Source: Sphingomonas cremea (GTDB taxonomy: Bacteria; Pseudomonadota; Alphaproteobacteria; Sphingomonadales; Sphingomonadaceae). Taken from it: a DNA stretch of 64,000 bases. Shown one piece after another: positions 34,261 to 41,812 of this stretch. The translations under genes and the position numbers were made by a program. Position 1 is the first letter of the stretch, and each line of letters starts with the position of its first letter. The stretch covers positions 124,001 through 188,000 of the forward strand of contig NZ_JAKFGM010000002.1 in the NCBI RefSeq assembly GCF_021502585.1, given 5' to 3'. The notes under the pieces were generated by a model. That model did not search any database and had not been told where the DNA came from. It worked only from the letters and a program-made list of their open reading frames with translations.

Positions 34261-34839
34261 TTAGGCTGGCGAGGCCAGCGGGCGGTTCCACCAGTCGAAA
34301 CCCCAGATCAGCCAGGCCAGCGTGACGATCATCACCGCGCCGCTGATCCAGCGTGGCTTGACGCGGGTCATGACGAAATAGCCCACGATGCAAATGAAAT
34401 CGAAGTAATGGTCTTGCAGGATTTCCGAGGCGGAACGGCCGGCTTCAATCTTTCGCAGCACGATCAACGGTATGTAGACCAGAAGGTAGGTGCCATAGAG
34501 CGCCCAGAAATAGGCTCGGTTCTCGTCAAAATACCGGCCCAGGTCGATGCCGCCTTCGGGCACTTGGTCAGGCAGAGTGATCGCCGCTGTCAGGAACAGC
34601 ACGATCAGCGCAAGGAAGTAGGGTGCGATGTCGCCCAGGGTTGATCCGGTGAACCCTCGCCACTGCCACCAGAAATTGAAAAGCTCCGTCAGGATCAGAA
34701 GGGCAGCGAGCGGCGCCACCCAGTCCCATTGAACACGACGGCGATCACGAAGGAGCCTGTGCAGGCTGAGTGCTTGGTCAGCTATGGCTAGGCCGACGAC
34801 CACGGCCACCAGCACAGTGATATAGTCGAACGTCCCCAT
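34261..34839 (-). CDS. Polytopic hypothetical membrane protein (paralogue B2)
   Basis: A 192-residue membrane protein beginning MGTFDYITVLVAVVVGLAIA, with five or six helices. It shares architecture with the product at 26772-27335: the same MGxF start, a basic segment HRLLRDRRRVQWDWVAPLAA after helix 1, an aromatic second helix, and LGRYFDENRAYFWALYGTYL in the second half. The two are likely paralogues. The function is unknown. GGAGCG lies about seven bases before the ATG. Confidence 0.72.
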   Translation of the reverse strand: MGTFDYITVLVAVVVGLAIADQALSLHRLLRDRRRVQWDWVAPLAALLILTELFNFWWQWRGFTGSTLGDIAPYFLALIVLFLTAAITLPDQVPEGGIDLGRYFDENRAYFWALYGTYLLVYIPLIVLRKIEAGRSASEILQDHYFDFICIVGYFVMTRVKPRWISGAVMIVTLAWLIWGFDWWNRPLASPA

Positions 34840-34876
34840 GCAATCGCTCCCCGGGCGGCTGTGTCACACGGCGCGC

Positions 34877-34944
34877 TAATGACCGCAATGGGTCGAAAGC
34901 GGTCATAAGCGGCTTATGACCGGAATGGGTGGAAAGCGGACGTT
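34877..34944 (+). repeat. Hairpin repeat units 15 and 16 (tandem)
   Basis: Unit 15 (34877-34905) reads AATGACCGCAAT, GGGTCG, AAAGCGGTCAT. Unit 16 (34914-34944) reads TTATGACCGGAAT, GGGTGG, AAAGCGGACGTT. The common orientation holds; starts are 37 bases apart. They lie between divergent genes. Confidence 0.92.
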
Positions 34945-34993
34945 AACGACACAACGGATCGGCAATGCTAAGATTCCTCACAATGGGGGTCTT

Positions 34994-35857
34994 ATGCGAT
35001 ATCCGTCATTGATCCTTTGCAGCTTCATTCTCACTGTGCCGGCTGAGGCCCAAACGCCGCCGCGGCCCGGTATGAGCGAAAGAGGTCTTGCGCCAGATCC
35101 GGCGGGGCAACGGCCGATTGCGACGCGCGATAGCGTATGGATCGAAGAGCTGACCTGGATGGAGGTCCGCGACGCGCTGGCCAGTGGAAAGAAGACCGTC
35201 ATTGTCCCGACGGGCGGTGTCGAGCAAAACGGACCCTATGTCGCCGCTGGGAAGCATAACCTGATTCTTCGAGCGACGGCGGAAGCAATTGCCCGCAAGC
35301 TAGGCGACGCGCTCGTTGCACCGATCATTCCGTTCGTCCCGGAGGGTCAGATCGATCCTCCGACAAGTCACATGCGCTATCCTTCGACTATCAGTCTGGA
35401 GGAGTCGACGTACCAAGCTCTGCTAAAGGACATAGCGCGCTCGTTGCACGCGCATGGCTTCCGCAATGTGATTTTCATTGGCGACAGCAAAAACAATCAG
35501 GACGGCATGAACATCGTCGCCAAGCAACTCGACGACTTGTGGCGTACGTCTGGAGATCGAGCACTCTTCGTGCCCGAATATTACGATTGGGATGACCGTT
35601 CGCGTTGGTTGCGGGCTCGTGGCTTTCAGGAAGTGGACGAGGGCATTCACGACGAGTTGAGCGTGGAATCAATCATTATGGCAGTCGATCCTACAGCGAT
35701 CCGCCTCGCGGAAAGGCAAGCTGCCGGCCGGGACTCCATAAATCGCGTGAAGCTGGCACCTCCGGACTCCATTGCCAAGACTGGCAGGGAGTTGGTTCAA
35801 CACATCGCGGACGTCACGGTGGCAGCAATCCAGAGGCAGCTACAGTCCCAACGTTGA
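34994..35857 (+). CDS. Secreted creatininase-family protein with altered metal ligands
   Basis: A 287-residue protein with a signal peptide (PSLILCSFILTVPAEAQTPP), unusual for the mainly cytoplasmic creatininase/MftE family of amidohydrolases. The family core is recognisable: TVIVPTGGVEQNGPYVAAGK at residues 68-87, MRYPSTISLEESTYQALLKD, VIFIGDSKNN near 159-168, and EGIHDELSVES in the C-terminal half. Compared with the usual EQHGPHLPLGTD and NGHGGN motifs, EQNG puts asparagine for the first histidine, GKHN alters the aspartate, and GDSKNN lacks the second histidine. Metal binding, and so catalysis, may differ. The ATG at 34994 follows GGGGGT. Upstream open codons overlap a hairpin repeat and are excluded. 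Confidence 0.8.
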   Translation: MRYPSLILCSFILTVPAEAQTPPRPGMSERGLAPDPAGQRPIATRDSVWIEELTWMEVRDALASGKKTVIVPTGGVEQNGPYVAAGKHNLILRATAEAIARKLGDALVAPIIPFVPEGQIDPPTSHMRYPSTISLEESTYQALLKDIARSLHAHGFRNVIFIGDSKNNQDGMNIVAKQLDDLWRTSGDRALFVPEYYDWDDRSRWLRARGFQEVDEGIHDELSVESIIMAVDPTAIRLAERQAAGRDSINRVKLAPPDSIAKTGRELVQHIADVTVAAIQRQLQSQR

Positions 35858-35885
35858 GTGGCCGCAATGGGTGGAAAGCAGACAT
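35857..35885 (+). repeat. Hairpin repeat unit 17
   Basis: AGTGGCCGCAAT, GGGTGG, AAAGCAGACAT, in the common orientation. Its first base is the last base of the TGA stop codon of the creatininase-like gene, and it ends 13 bases before the convergent cysA stop. Confidence 0.85.
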
Positions 35886-35898
35886 AGCGTTTTCCCGG

Positions 35899-36615
35899 TC
35901 AGGCCAAGAATGAGCGCACGAAGTCCGATGCAGGGTCTTGCATGATTCTCTTGGGCTTCTCGAACTGCTCTACCTGACCATGATTGAGGATCGCGACCCG
36001 GTCGGCCAGCGTGAACGCCTCCTCATGGTCGTGAGTGACGAAGATGGAAGTGAGCCCTAACTCGTCATGGATCGTACGCAGAGCACCCCGAAGCTCGCGC
36101 CGGACCTTGGCATCCAGCGCTCCAAACGGTTCGTCGAGAAGCAGGATTCGCGGTCGGCGCGCGAGCGCCCGGGCCAGTGCAACGCGCTGCCGCTGACCAC
36201 CTGAAAGCTCACTCGGATAGCGGCCGCCAATTCCGGGTAGCTGAACCAGGTCGAGCAGTTCGTTAGTGCGAAGCAAGATATCCTTTTTGGACGGGCGCGA
36301 GGCGCGGGGCATGACGGTAAGCCCGAAGCCGATATTCTCCGCCACCGTCATGTGACCGAACAGCGCATAATGCTGGAATACGAAACCGATTCCCCGTGAG
36401 GCGGCCGCTGCCTCGGTCACATTTTTCCTGCCGAACCAGACCTCGCCCGACTCCGGAACTTCCAGTCCGGCGATGATCCTGAGCAAGGTCGTCTTGCCGG
36501 ACCCCGAAGGTCCAAGCAGCGCTGCGAACTCGCCGTCGCGGATCTCCAACGACACCTGGTTAAGTGCTGCAAATGCAGAGAAGTTCTTCGACACATTTTC
36601 GATACGGATCGACAT
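35899..36615 (-). CDS. cysA: Sulfate ABC transporter ATP-binding protein CysA (short form)
   Basis: A 238-residue ABC ATPase. Walker A is GPSGSGKT at residues 35-42, the Q-loop is FVFQHYALF near 78-86, the signature is [16 protein letters not shown] at 137-152, Walker B is [13 protein letters not shown] near 156-168, and the switch His is in [14 protein letters not shown] near 192-205. This is typical of the CysA group. The protein ends right after the nucleotide-binding domain, so the regulatory C-terminal domain of CysA proteins of about 350 residues is missing. The ATG at 36615 is one base after the cysW stop. Its end faces the creatininase-like gene across hairpin unit 17. Confidence 0.92.
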   Translation of the reverse strand: MSIRIENVSKNFSAFAALNQVSLEIRDGEFAALLGPSGSGKTTLLRIIAGLEVPESGEVWFGRKNVTEAAAASRGIGFVFQHYALFGHMTVAENIGFGLTVMPRASRPSKKDILLRTNELLDLVQLPGIGGRYPSELSGGQRQRVALARALARRPRILLLDEPFGALDAKVRRELRGALRTIHDELGLTSIFVTHDHEEAFTLADRVAILNHGQVEQFEKPKRIMQDPASDFVRSFLA

Positions 36616-36616
36616 G

Positions 36617-37456
36617 TCAGCTTCTCGCCGCAATTGCGGCTCGATATCGCCATTCAAGAGCGCTCTTGAGGGCGAGAGTGACGACTGCGAGGAGGGCGAG
36701 GAGGGAAGCGACCGCGAAGGCGGCGATAAAGTTATACTCATTATAGAGCACCTCGACATGAAGCGGCATGGTGTTGGTTTCGCCGCGGATGTGGCCGGAT
36801 ACGACGCTGACTGCCCCAAACTCCCCCATCGCCCGAGCGTTGCATAGCAGCACGCCGTAGAGGAGGCCGAAGCGGATATTGGGGAGGGTTACGTGCCAAA
36901 AGGTCTGCCAACCGGACGCGCCGAGCGTGAGCGCGGCTTCTTCGTCGCCGCGACCCTGGGCTGTCATCAACGGGATCAATTGTCGCGCGACGAATGGGAA
37001 GGTTACGAAGACCGTCGCGAGCACCAGTCCGGGCAGCGCGAAGATAATTTCGATATCATGCTGTTGCAGCCATCCACCGAACCAGCCCTGGGCTCCGAAC
37101 AGCAGGACGAAGACTAGGCCGGAGACGACCGGCGAGACCGAGAAGGGCAATTCGATCAGGGTGATCAGGATGGACTTGCCACGAAAATCATATTTGGAGA
37201 TCGCCCAGGACGCCGCGATTCCGAAGATCATGTTGAGTGGCACGGAAATTCCGGCCACGAGCAACGTCAGCCGAATTGCGGAACGCGCGTCGGGCTCGGT
37301 CACGGCGGCGAGCCAGCCTCGCCAACCGTCGGCGAACGCCTGACTGAGCACTGCGCCGAGCGGCAACAGCAGCATTAAAGCGACATAGGCGAGCGCCACC
37401 AGGGTCAGCAGCGCCTTGATCGCCGCCGGCTCGCGCAGATGCGAAGCACGGCGCAT
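36617..37456 (-). CDS. cysW: Sulfate ABC transporter permease CysW
   Basis: A 279-residue inner-membrane permease with six membrane segments. The binding-protein-dependent transport motif (EAA loop) is [20 protein letters not shown] near residues 175-194, followed by [20 protein letters not shown] and [20 protein letters not shown], typical of CysW. The ATG at 37456 shares a base with the cysT TGA (TGATG), so I prefer it to a TTG eight codons upstream. It forms the membrane channel with CysT and is followed one base later by cysA. Confidence 0.93.
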   Translation of the reverse strand: MRRASHLREPAAIKALLTLVALAYVALMLLLPLGAVLSQAFADGWRGWLAAVTEPDARSAIRLTLLVAGISVPLNMIFGIAASWAISKYDFRGKSILITLIELPFSVSPVVSGLVFVLLFGAQGWFGGWLQQHDIEIIFALPGLVLATVFVTFPFVARQLIPLMTAQGRGDEEAALTLGASGWQTFWHVTLPNIRFGLLYGVLLCNARAMGEFGAVSVVSGHIRGETNTMPLHVEVLYNEYNFIAAFAVASLLALLAVVTLALKSALEWRYRAAIAARS

Positions 37457-38295
37457 CAGGCTGAACGCCTCTGCTGCCAATGTTGCAGCAAGTTGAGCAC
37501 CATCAGGATCGCGAATGAAACGACCAACATAACCGCCGCAATCGCGGTCGCGCCCTCGAAATCATATTCCTCCAGCTGTGTGACGATCAGCAGCGGTGCG
37601 ATTTCTGATTCGAAGGGCATGTTGCCGGCGATGAAAATGACCGATCCATATTCCCCGGCTCCCCTCGCGAATGCCAGCGCGAAACCGGTCGCCAGTGCCG
37701 GCGCGATGGTGGGGAAAATAACCCGGGCGAAAGTCTGCCACCGTGAGGCGCCGAGCGTCAGGGCAGCTTCCTCGGTTTCGCGCGACACTTCCGCAAGGAC
37801 AGGCTCGACCGTTCGAACGACGAAGGGAAGGCCGACGAAGATCAGCGCCACGACGACACCCGTCGGCTTATAGGCGACCGCCAATCCGAGCCGAGCGAGC
37901 TGCGCGCCGATCAGGCCGGTATCGGCATAGAGTGCTGCCAGCGCGATCCCTGCGACGGCGGTTGGCAACGCGAACGGCAGGTCGATCAGCGCCGCGAACA
38001 ACCGCTTGCCCGGGAAATGGTAGCGGACGATGACCCAGGCGATGAGGAGCCCGAACAGGGCATTGACGGCAGCCGCGCCAAGCGCGGCGCCGAACGTCAG
38101 CTTGTAAGATGCAATTGCCCGTGGTGTACCCGCTGCCGCCCAAAATGCGTCCCATCCGCCTCCCCAGCTACGGATGAATACCGCCGACAGCGGAATGAGA
38201 ACGATGAACGACAGCCAGAAGATCGTAATGCCAAGGGAAAGGCCCAACCCCGGCAGCGGGGAGGGATTGCGTATAAGGGTGCGGGCCATTCCCAT
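37456..38295 (-). CDS. cysT: Sulfate ABC transporter permease CysT (CysU)
   Basis: A 279-residue permease with six membrane segments. Typical CysT features are visible: [20 protein letters not shown] near residues 123-142, [19 protein letters not shown], and the EAA loop [20 protein letters not shown] near residues 190-209, then [20 protein letters not shown]. The start is taken at the ATG at 38295; a second ATG two codons further is possible. It lies 10 bp after the porin gene, which is unusual, and overlaps cysW. Confidence 0.93.
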   Translation of the reverse strand: MGMARTLIRNPSPLPGLGLSLGITIFWLSFIVLIPLSAVFIRSWGGGWDAFWAAAGTPRAIASYKLTFGAALGAAAVNALFGLLIAWVIVRYHFPGKRLFAALIDLPFALPTAVAGIALAALYADTGLIGAQLARLGLAVAYKPTGVVVALIFVGLPFVVRTVEPVLAEVSRETEEAALTLGASRWQTFARVIFPTIAPALATGFALAFARGAGEYGSVIFIAGNMPFESEIAPLLIVTQLEEYDFEGATAIAAVMLVVSFAILMVLNLLQHWQQRRSA

Positions 38296-38305
38296 ACCGC
38301 TTGGC

Positions 38306-39778
38306 TCAGAAGTCGTAATGGAGACGCGTGGCGAAAGCATCGCCCTCCGTCTTCGACCCGTCGGGATCCAGAGGCGTGTTGTCGCCGCGGAAGTGGATCC
38401 AGTTGAACATCAGTTTGGCATAGGGATTGAAATACCAATTCAGGCCAAGGGTGATGGTTTCGGCCTCGTTGCCTGCCCGGGCAGCGACCGGCGTATTCGA
38501 AAGGTCGAGCGAGTCATATCGAAGAGCCAGCTCGAACGCGCCGAGCCCGTCCTTACCAAGTTCCTTGAACGGCCGCACCCGATCGAAATTGCCGCCTCTG
38601 AACGGGCGCGTTTCGCCGGTCAGCATGTAGGCCACATAGCTGTAAAAGCCGGTGAAGGATTTGTTGCTGAGATCGGGTCGATCTAGCCAAATACGGCCAA
38701 CCTCGCCGGCCGCGGTAAATGGCCCAAGCACGACCGCGGCCTCTGCGCCGCCGTAGCTCAACGAGCGCACGCCAGTGATGACTCCACTGTCAGCGATGTT
38801 GCCATTGTCGACGCGGACGTTTGGTCGATCGGACAGGCGGACTGCGTCTTGTGTGTCGCCGGACTTAAGCGCCATACGATAATAGCCCGATAGGCCGAGG
38901 TGGACGATCTTTCCGGTGTCGAAAATCGGCTCCCAGGTTGCTCGCCCATTGAAGCCCCAACTTTCGTCGGGGGTATCCGTAACCGGAGTGCTGTTCGAAC
39001 GACTGATGCTTTCGTTGTCGCCGAAAAGGCCGATGGCGAGGTTGAGGTTTTCCTTGGGGGCGTATGCTGCCGACAGGCCGATCCGACGTTCAGCACCGAC
39101 ATTCCCAAATGCATTGGTGAACATGCCGCGTTCGAGGAACATGTTGAAATTGTCGCTATTGTTGGACTCGAGGCCGAATGGCGCTTTGTGCTGTCCGAAC
39201 GTCAGGAGGGTCTTCGGGATCTTGGAGTATTGCAGATAAGCGTCGGTCAGATTTACCGCATTGCCGGCAAAGTCCATCTCCACCCGATAGTTGAAATATT
39301 TATACGCCGTGCCCTCGAAGCCGATGCGTGCGCGGCGAAATGCCGTGCCATTATTGTAGTCATAGCCACCCTTGCGCTCGATGAACGCCGCCACGTCCGC
39401 TTCGACTACGCCCCGTGGCCTGAAGCTGAAATTGCCCGACGGGTCGGAGATCGTCGGCGTCCAGCTAAACTGCGCTGCCTTTGCGGCTCGGGTTTCAACG
39501 GTCTCCAGCCGCCCTTCGTTCAGCTCCGCCTGTTGTTCCAGTTCTGCATTGCGGGCCTCCAGTTGGCGGACCCTCGCCTCGAGTGCGTTCAAGCGGTCGA
39601 GGATCGGATCTCCGGTCGGCGTTGCGGCTTCGACAGCAGGCGTGGCGTCGGCATCGACCACGCTATCGATCGGGCTGTCCGTTGTGGTCTCGGCAGGAGG
39701 CTCTTCTGATTGGCCCTGCGCAAATGCAGGCGAGGAAAGCGCAAGGAACGAACCCCCGGCCAGGAGCAGTAAGCGCAT
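38306..39778 (-). CDS. OprP/OprO-like anion-selective porin
   Basis: A 490-residue outer-membrane porin. After the signal peptide (LLLLAGGSFLALSSPAFAQG) comes an acidic linker and a coiled-coil stretch (LDRLNALEARVRQLEARNAE). The phosphate-selective porin O/P beta-barrel follows, with aromatic-rich strands such as YKYFNYRVEMDFAGN and TFGQHKAPFGLESNNSDNFN, and ends in phenylalanine (ATRLHYDF) as expected for outer-membrane proteins. The start has AAGGGGG upstream. It sits between the sulfate-binding protein gene and cysT, so it probably brings sulfate or related anions across the outer membrane. Confidence 0.9.
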   Translation of the reverse strand: MRLLLLAGGSFLALSSPAFAQGQSEEPPAETTTDSPIDSVVDADATPAVEAATPTGDPILDRLNALEARVRQLEARNAELEQQAELNEGRLETVETRAAKAAQFSWTPTISDPSGNFSFRPRGVVEADVAAFIERKGGYDYNNGTAFRRARIGFEGTAYKYFNYRVEMDFAGNAVNLTDAYLQYSKIPKTLLTFGQHKAPFGLESNNSDNFNMFLERGMFTNAFGNVGAERRIGLSAAYAPKENLNLAIGLFGDNESISRSNSTPVTDTPDESWGFNGRATWEPIFDTGKIVHLGLSGYYRMALKSGDTQDAVRLSDRPNVRVDNGNIADSGVITGVRSLSYGGAEAAVVLGPFTAAGEVGRIWLDRPDLSNKSFTGFYSYVAYMLTGETRPFRGGNFDRVRPFKELGKDGLGAFELALRYDSLDLSNTPVAARAGNEAETITLGLNWYFNPYAKLMFNWIHFRGDNTPLDPDGSKTEGDAFATRLHYDF

Positions 39779-39827
39779 TTGGGCCCCCTTTTGCGGTTGA
39801 ATAATTTGGCGAAAAATCTGGCGCCGG

Positions 39828-40841
39828 TCAGCGCTTGGCGCTCTCGAAGATCTGGTCGAACAGGCCACCGTCGTTGAAATGCGTCTTCTGCGCCCGCGCC
39901 CAGCCGCCGAAATGGCGGTCGATGGTCAACAGCGACACGTTGGGGAAGCGCGCTTTATATTTAGCTGCCACCTGCGGGTTGCGCGGCCGGTAGTAATGCC
40001 TGGCAATGATATCCTGAGCTTGGGGCGTGTAGAGATATTTGAGATATGCCTCCGCAGCGCGCCGCGTCCCCTTGCGGTCTACTACCTTGTCGACGACGGC
40101 GACCGGCGGCTCGGCCAGGATCGAAATGGACGGAACGACAATGTCGAACTTTCCGCGGCCGAGTTCATTGACGGCAAGGAATGCCTCATTCTCCCAAGCG
40201 AGCAATACGTCGCCTTGCCCGCGTTGAACGAATGTCGTGGTTGAGCCGCGCGCGCCGGAATCAAGCACCGGCACGTTGCGGAACAGGCGCGTCATATATT
40301 CTCGCGCCTTGGCCGGTGACCCGTATTTGCGTTGAGCATAGCCCCAGGCAGCGAGGTAATTCCATCGTGCGCCGCCGCTGGTCTTCGGATTTGGCGTGAT
40401 GACCTTGATGCCGGGACGGGCGAGATCGTCCCAATCCTTGATGCCTTTCGGGTTCCCCTTCCGAACCAGGAATACGATCGTCGAGTAATAAGGCGCGCTG
40501 TTGTTCGGCAGGCGGCTTTGCCAGTTGGGAGCAATCAGCTTCGCCCGCTGCGCGATTTCGTCGATGTCGTAGGCGAGGGCAAGGGTGACGACATCCGCCT
40601 GAAGGCCGTCAATCACCGAGCGGGCCTGCTTGCCGGAACCGCCATGGCTCTGGCGAATGACAATCTTCTGCTTGGTTTGGGCTTCCCATTGACGTGTGAA
40701 GTTCGCGTTGATGTCGCGATAGAGCTCACGGGTAGGGTCGTAGGAGACGTTGAGCAGTTGGACCGATTGAGCCGGAGCCCGGTTTGGAATGGCCAGTGAA
40801 AGAGCGAAAGCTAGGCCGAGGAGTGTGCGAACCTTGGTCAT
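39828..40841 (-). CDS. sbp: Periplasmic sulfate-binding protein (Sbp/CysP)
   Basis: A 337-residue periplasmic solute-binding protein. The signal peptide is [20 protein letters not shown]. Characteristic Sbp motifs follow: [20 protein letters not shown] at residues 29-48, [20 protein letters not shown] near 64-83 (the SGGSGxQ-type ligand loop), [30 protein letters not shown] near 148-167 and [15 protein letters not shown]. It delivers sulfate to CysTWA. An A+T-rich promoter region and an Rrf2 regulator gene precede it. Confidence 0.95.
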   Translation of the reverse strand: MTKVRTLLGLAFALSLAIPNRAPAQSVQLLNVSYDPTRELYRDINANFTRQWEAQTKQKIVIRQSHGGSGKQARSVIDGLQADVVTLALAYDIDEIAQRAKLIAPNWQSRLPNNSAPYYSTIVFLVRKGNPKGIKDWDDLARPGIKVITPNPKTSGGARWNYLAAWGYAQRKYGSPAKAREYMTRLFRNVPVLDSGARGSTTTFVQRGQGDVLLAWENEAFLAVNELGRGKFDIVVPSISILAEPPVAVVDKVVDRKGTRRAAEAYLKYLYTPQAQDIIARHYYRPRNPQVAAKYKARFPNVSLLTIDRHFGGWARAQKTHFNDGGLFDQIFESAKR

Positions 40842-40869
40842 GACGTTGCCCCTGTCATTGCCCAGATTG

Positions 40870-40896
40870 GTTATACCCTAGTAATTAGATAGACAA
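40870..40896 (-). promoter_or_regulatory. A+T-rich promoter/operator region of the sulfate operon
   Basis: The 111-bp gap between the Rrf2 gene and sbp is clearly A+T-rich. On the minus strand TATAAC (40875-40870) is a good -10 box. The best -35 candidate, TTGTCT (40896-40891), is only 15 bases away, shorter than optimal. The stretch between them contains CTA-GTAAT-TAG-type symmetry, the kind of site Rrf2 regulators use. It is a plausible target of the adjacent Rrf2 protein, but this is not proven. Confidence 0.4.
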
Positions 40897-40952
40897 TATA
40901 ATGAGCAGTCGAAATGTCGCAGCTTGCCCTCCGTTCGTCGCTGTTTTGTGGA

Positions 40953-41438
40953 TCAGATTTGCCAGTCGGCGGCGAGCGGGTCGCCGCTATGGCTATTGTC
41001 GGCGTCAGAATCGGTGAGCCTAAGCTCCCATCGGGCGCCGTCCTCAAGGCTGACGGAATTGAGTACGTCGATGCTGCGGTCGCGGACCAGGACAAACAGC
41101 CGCCGGATGGCGCAAGTGGCTTCATCATGGCAGTCGCCGCAACGCTTGTAGAAATTGACGCTGGCACAAGGCACCAGCGCAATTGGCCCTTCAAGGCCGC
41201 GGATGACTTCACCGAACGAAATGCCTCTTGGATGACGGGTTAGTCGATAGCCGCCCTTGGGGCCACGCACGCTTTTGACGATGCCTAGTGCCTTTAGGTC
41301 CAGCATGATGAGCTCGAGGAACTTGCGAGGGATTTTCTGCGTCTCGGCTATCCGCGGCAGTTGGACCGCATCCCCATGACCTTCTTCGATCAGGTAGAGA
41401 AGGGCGCGAAGCGCATATCGCGTCTTCTGGGTAAGCAT
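40953..41438 (-). CDS. Rrf2-family transcriptional regulator with four cysteines
   Basis: A 161-residue Rrf2 protein. The winged-helix domain (MLTQKTRYALRALLYLIEEG, IPRKFLELIMLDLKALGIVK, SVRGPKGGYRL) is followed by the sensor loop with cysteines at residues 91, 100, 103 and 109 (CASVNFYKRCGDCHDEATC). Rrf2 members such as IscR and NsrR bind an Fe-S cluster through three cysteines here, whereas CymR senses sulfur status without a cluster. Its place directly upstream of sbp and on the same strand suggests control of the sulfate operon. The start at 41438 is set by homology; hairpin unit 18 lies 49 bp upstream. Confidence 0.9.
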   Translation of the reverse strand: MLTQKTRYALRALLYLIEEGHGDAVQLPRIAETQKIPRKFLELIMLDLKALGIVKSVRGPKGGYRLTRHPRGISFGEVIRGLEGPIALVPCASVNFYKRCGDCHDEATCAIRRLFVLVRDRSIDVLNSVSLEDGARWELRLTDSDADNSHSGDPLAADWQI

Positions 41439-41486
41439 GGGGTAATCTTGGTCGGTAGGGATACGCGGCGCAAGCGCCGGCACTTT

Positions 41487-41515
41487 AATGACCGCAATGG
41501 GTCGAAAGCGGCCAT
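41487..41515 (+). repeat. Hairpin repeat unit 18
   Basis: AATGACCGCAAT, GGGTCG, AAAGCGGCCAT, in the common orientation. It is the last unit of the family in the window and lies 49 bases upstream of the Rrf2 start. Confidence 0.9.
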
Positions 41516-41634
41516 AAGAGCCGAACACAATTTAGTGCTCCGCGATGGCATTTCGCGTGGCGCGAAAGCACCAACCGTTTCCGCCCAGCGAGTCCAAAGC
41601 CAACGATCCCCGATTGCAGCTTCCAGGGGCTTGG

Positions 41635-41811
41635 TTAGGTCGCCCGATCGGTCTTCGATGACTGATCGTCGAGCGCTTGTTTTAGGCGCTTTGCTTGCGC
41701 CTCCAGGTCCTGGACGGCCCAAATCAGTTCTCGCCGCTGGTACCCGTCGCAGTCGTTGGCAAGCTCGCGGTATCGGGCCGCCTGCTTCATCAGCCTGTCA
41801 TACTCTTCCAT
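41635..41811 (-). CDS. Small coiled-coil hypothetical protein
   Basis: A 58-residue charged frame starting MEEYDRLMKQAARYRELAND and continuing with a helix, RRELIWAVQDLEAQAKRLKQ. It is probably a short helical hairpin. A strong AAGGAG lies seven bases before the ATG. One base separates its ATG from the TGA of the HNH gene, so the two are likely co-translated. I know of similar short proteins in proteobacteria but no function. Confidence 0.68.
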   Translation of the reverse strand: MEEYDRLMKQAARYRELANDCDGYQRRELIWAVQDLEAQAKRLKQALDDQSSKTDRAT

Positions 41812-41812
41812 T

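Noticed and set aside
34916-34993. N-terminal extension of the creatininase-like protein
   Set aside because: The extra codons lie in hairpin unit 16. The signal peptide starts at the ATG at 34994.
36616-36819. N-terminal extension of cysA by 68 codons
   Set aside because: It overlaps cysW in another frame. The ABC domain starts directly at the ATG at 36615, one base after the cysW stop.
26747-41515. Hairpin repeats as a CRISPR array
   Set aside because: Units are palindromic, 29-30 bp, irregularly spaced by genes, and there are no unique spacers of constant length or cas genes.
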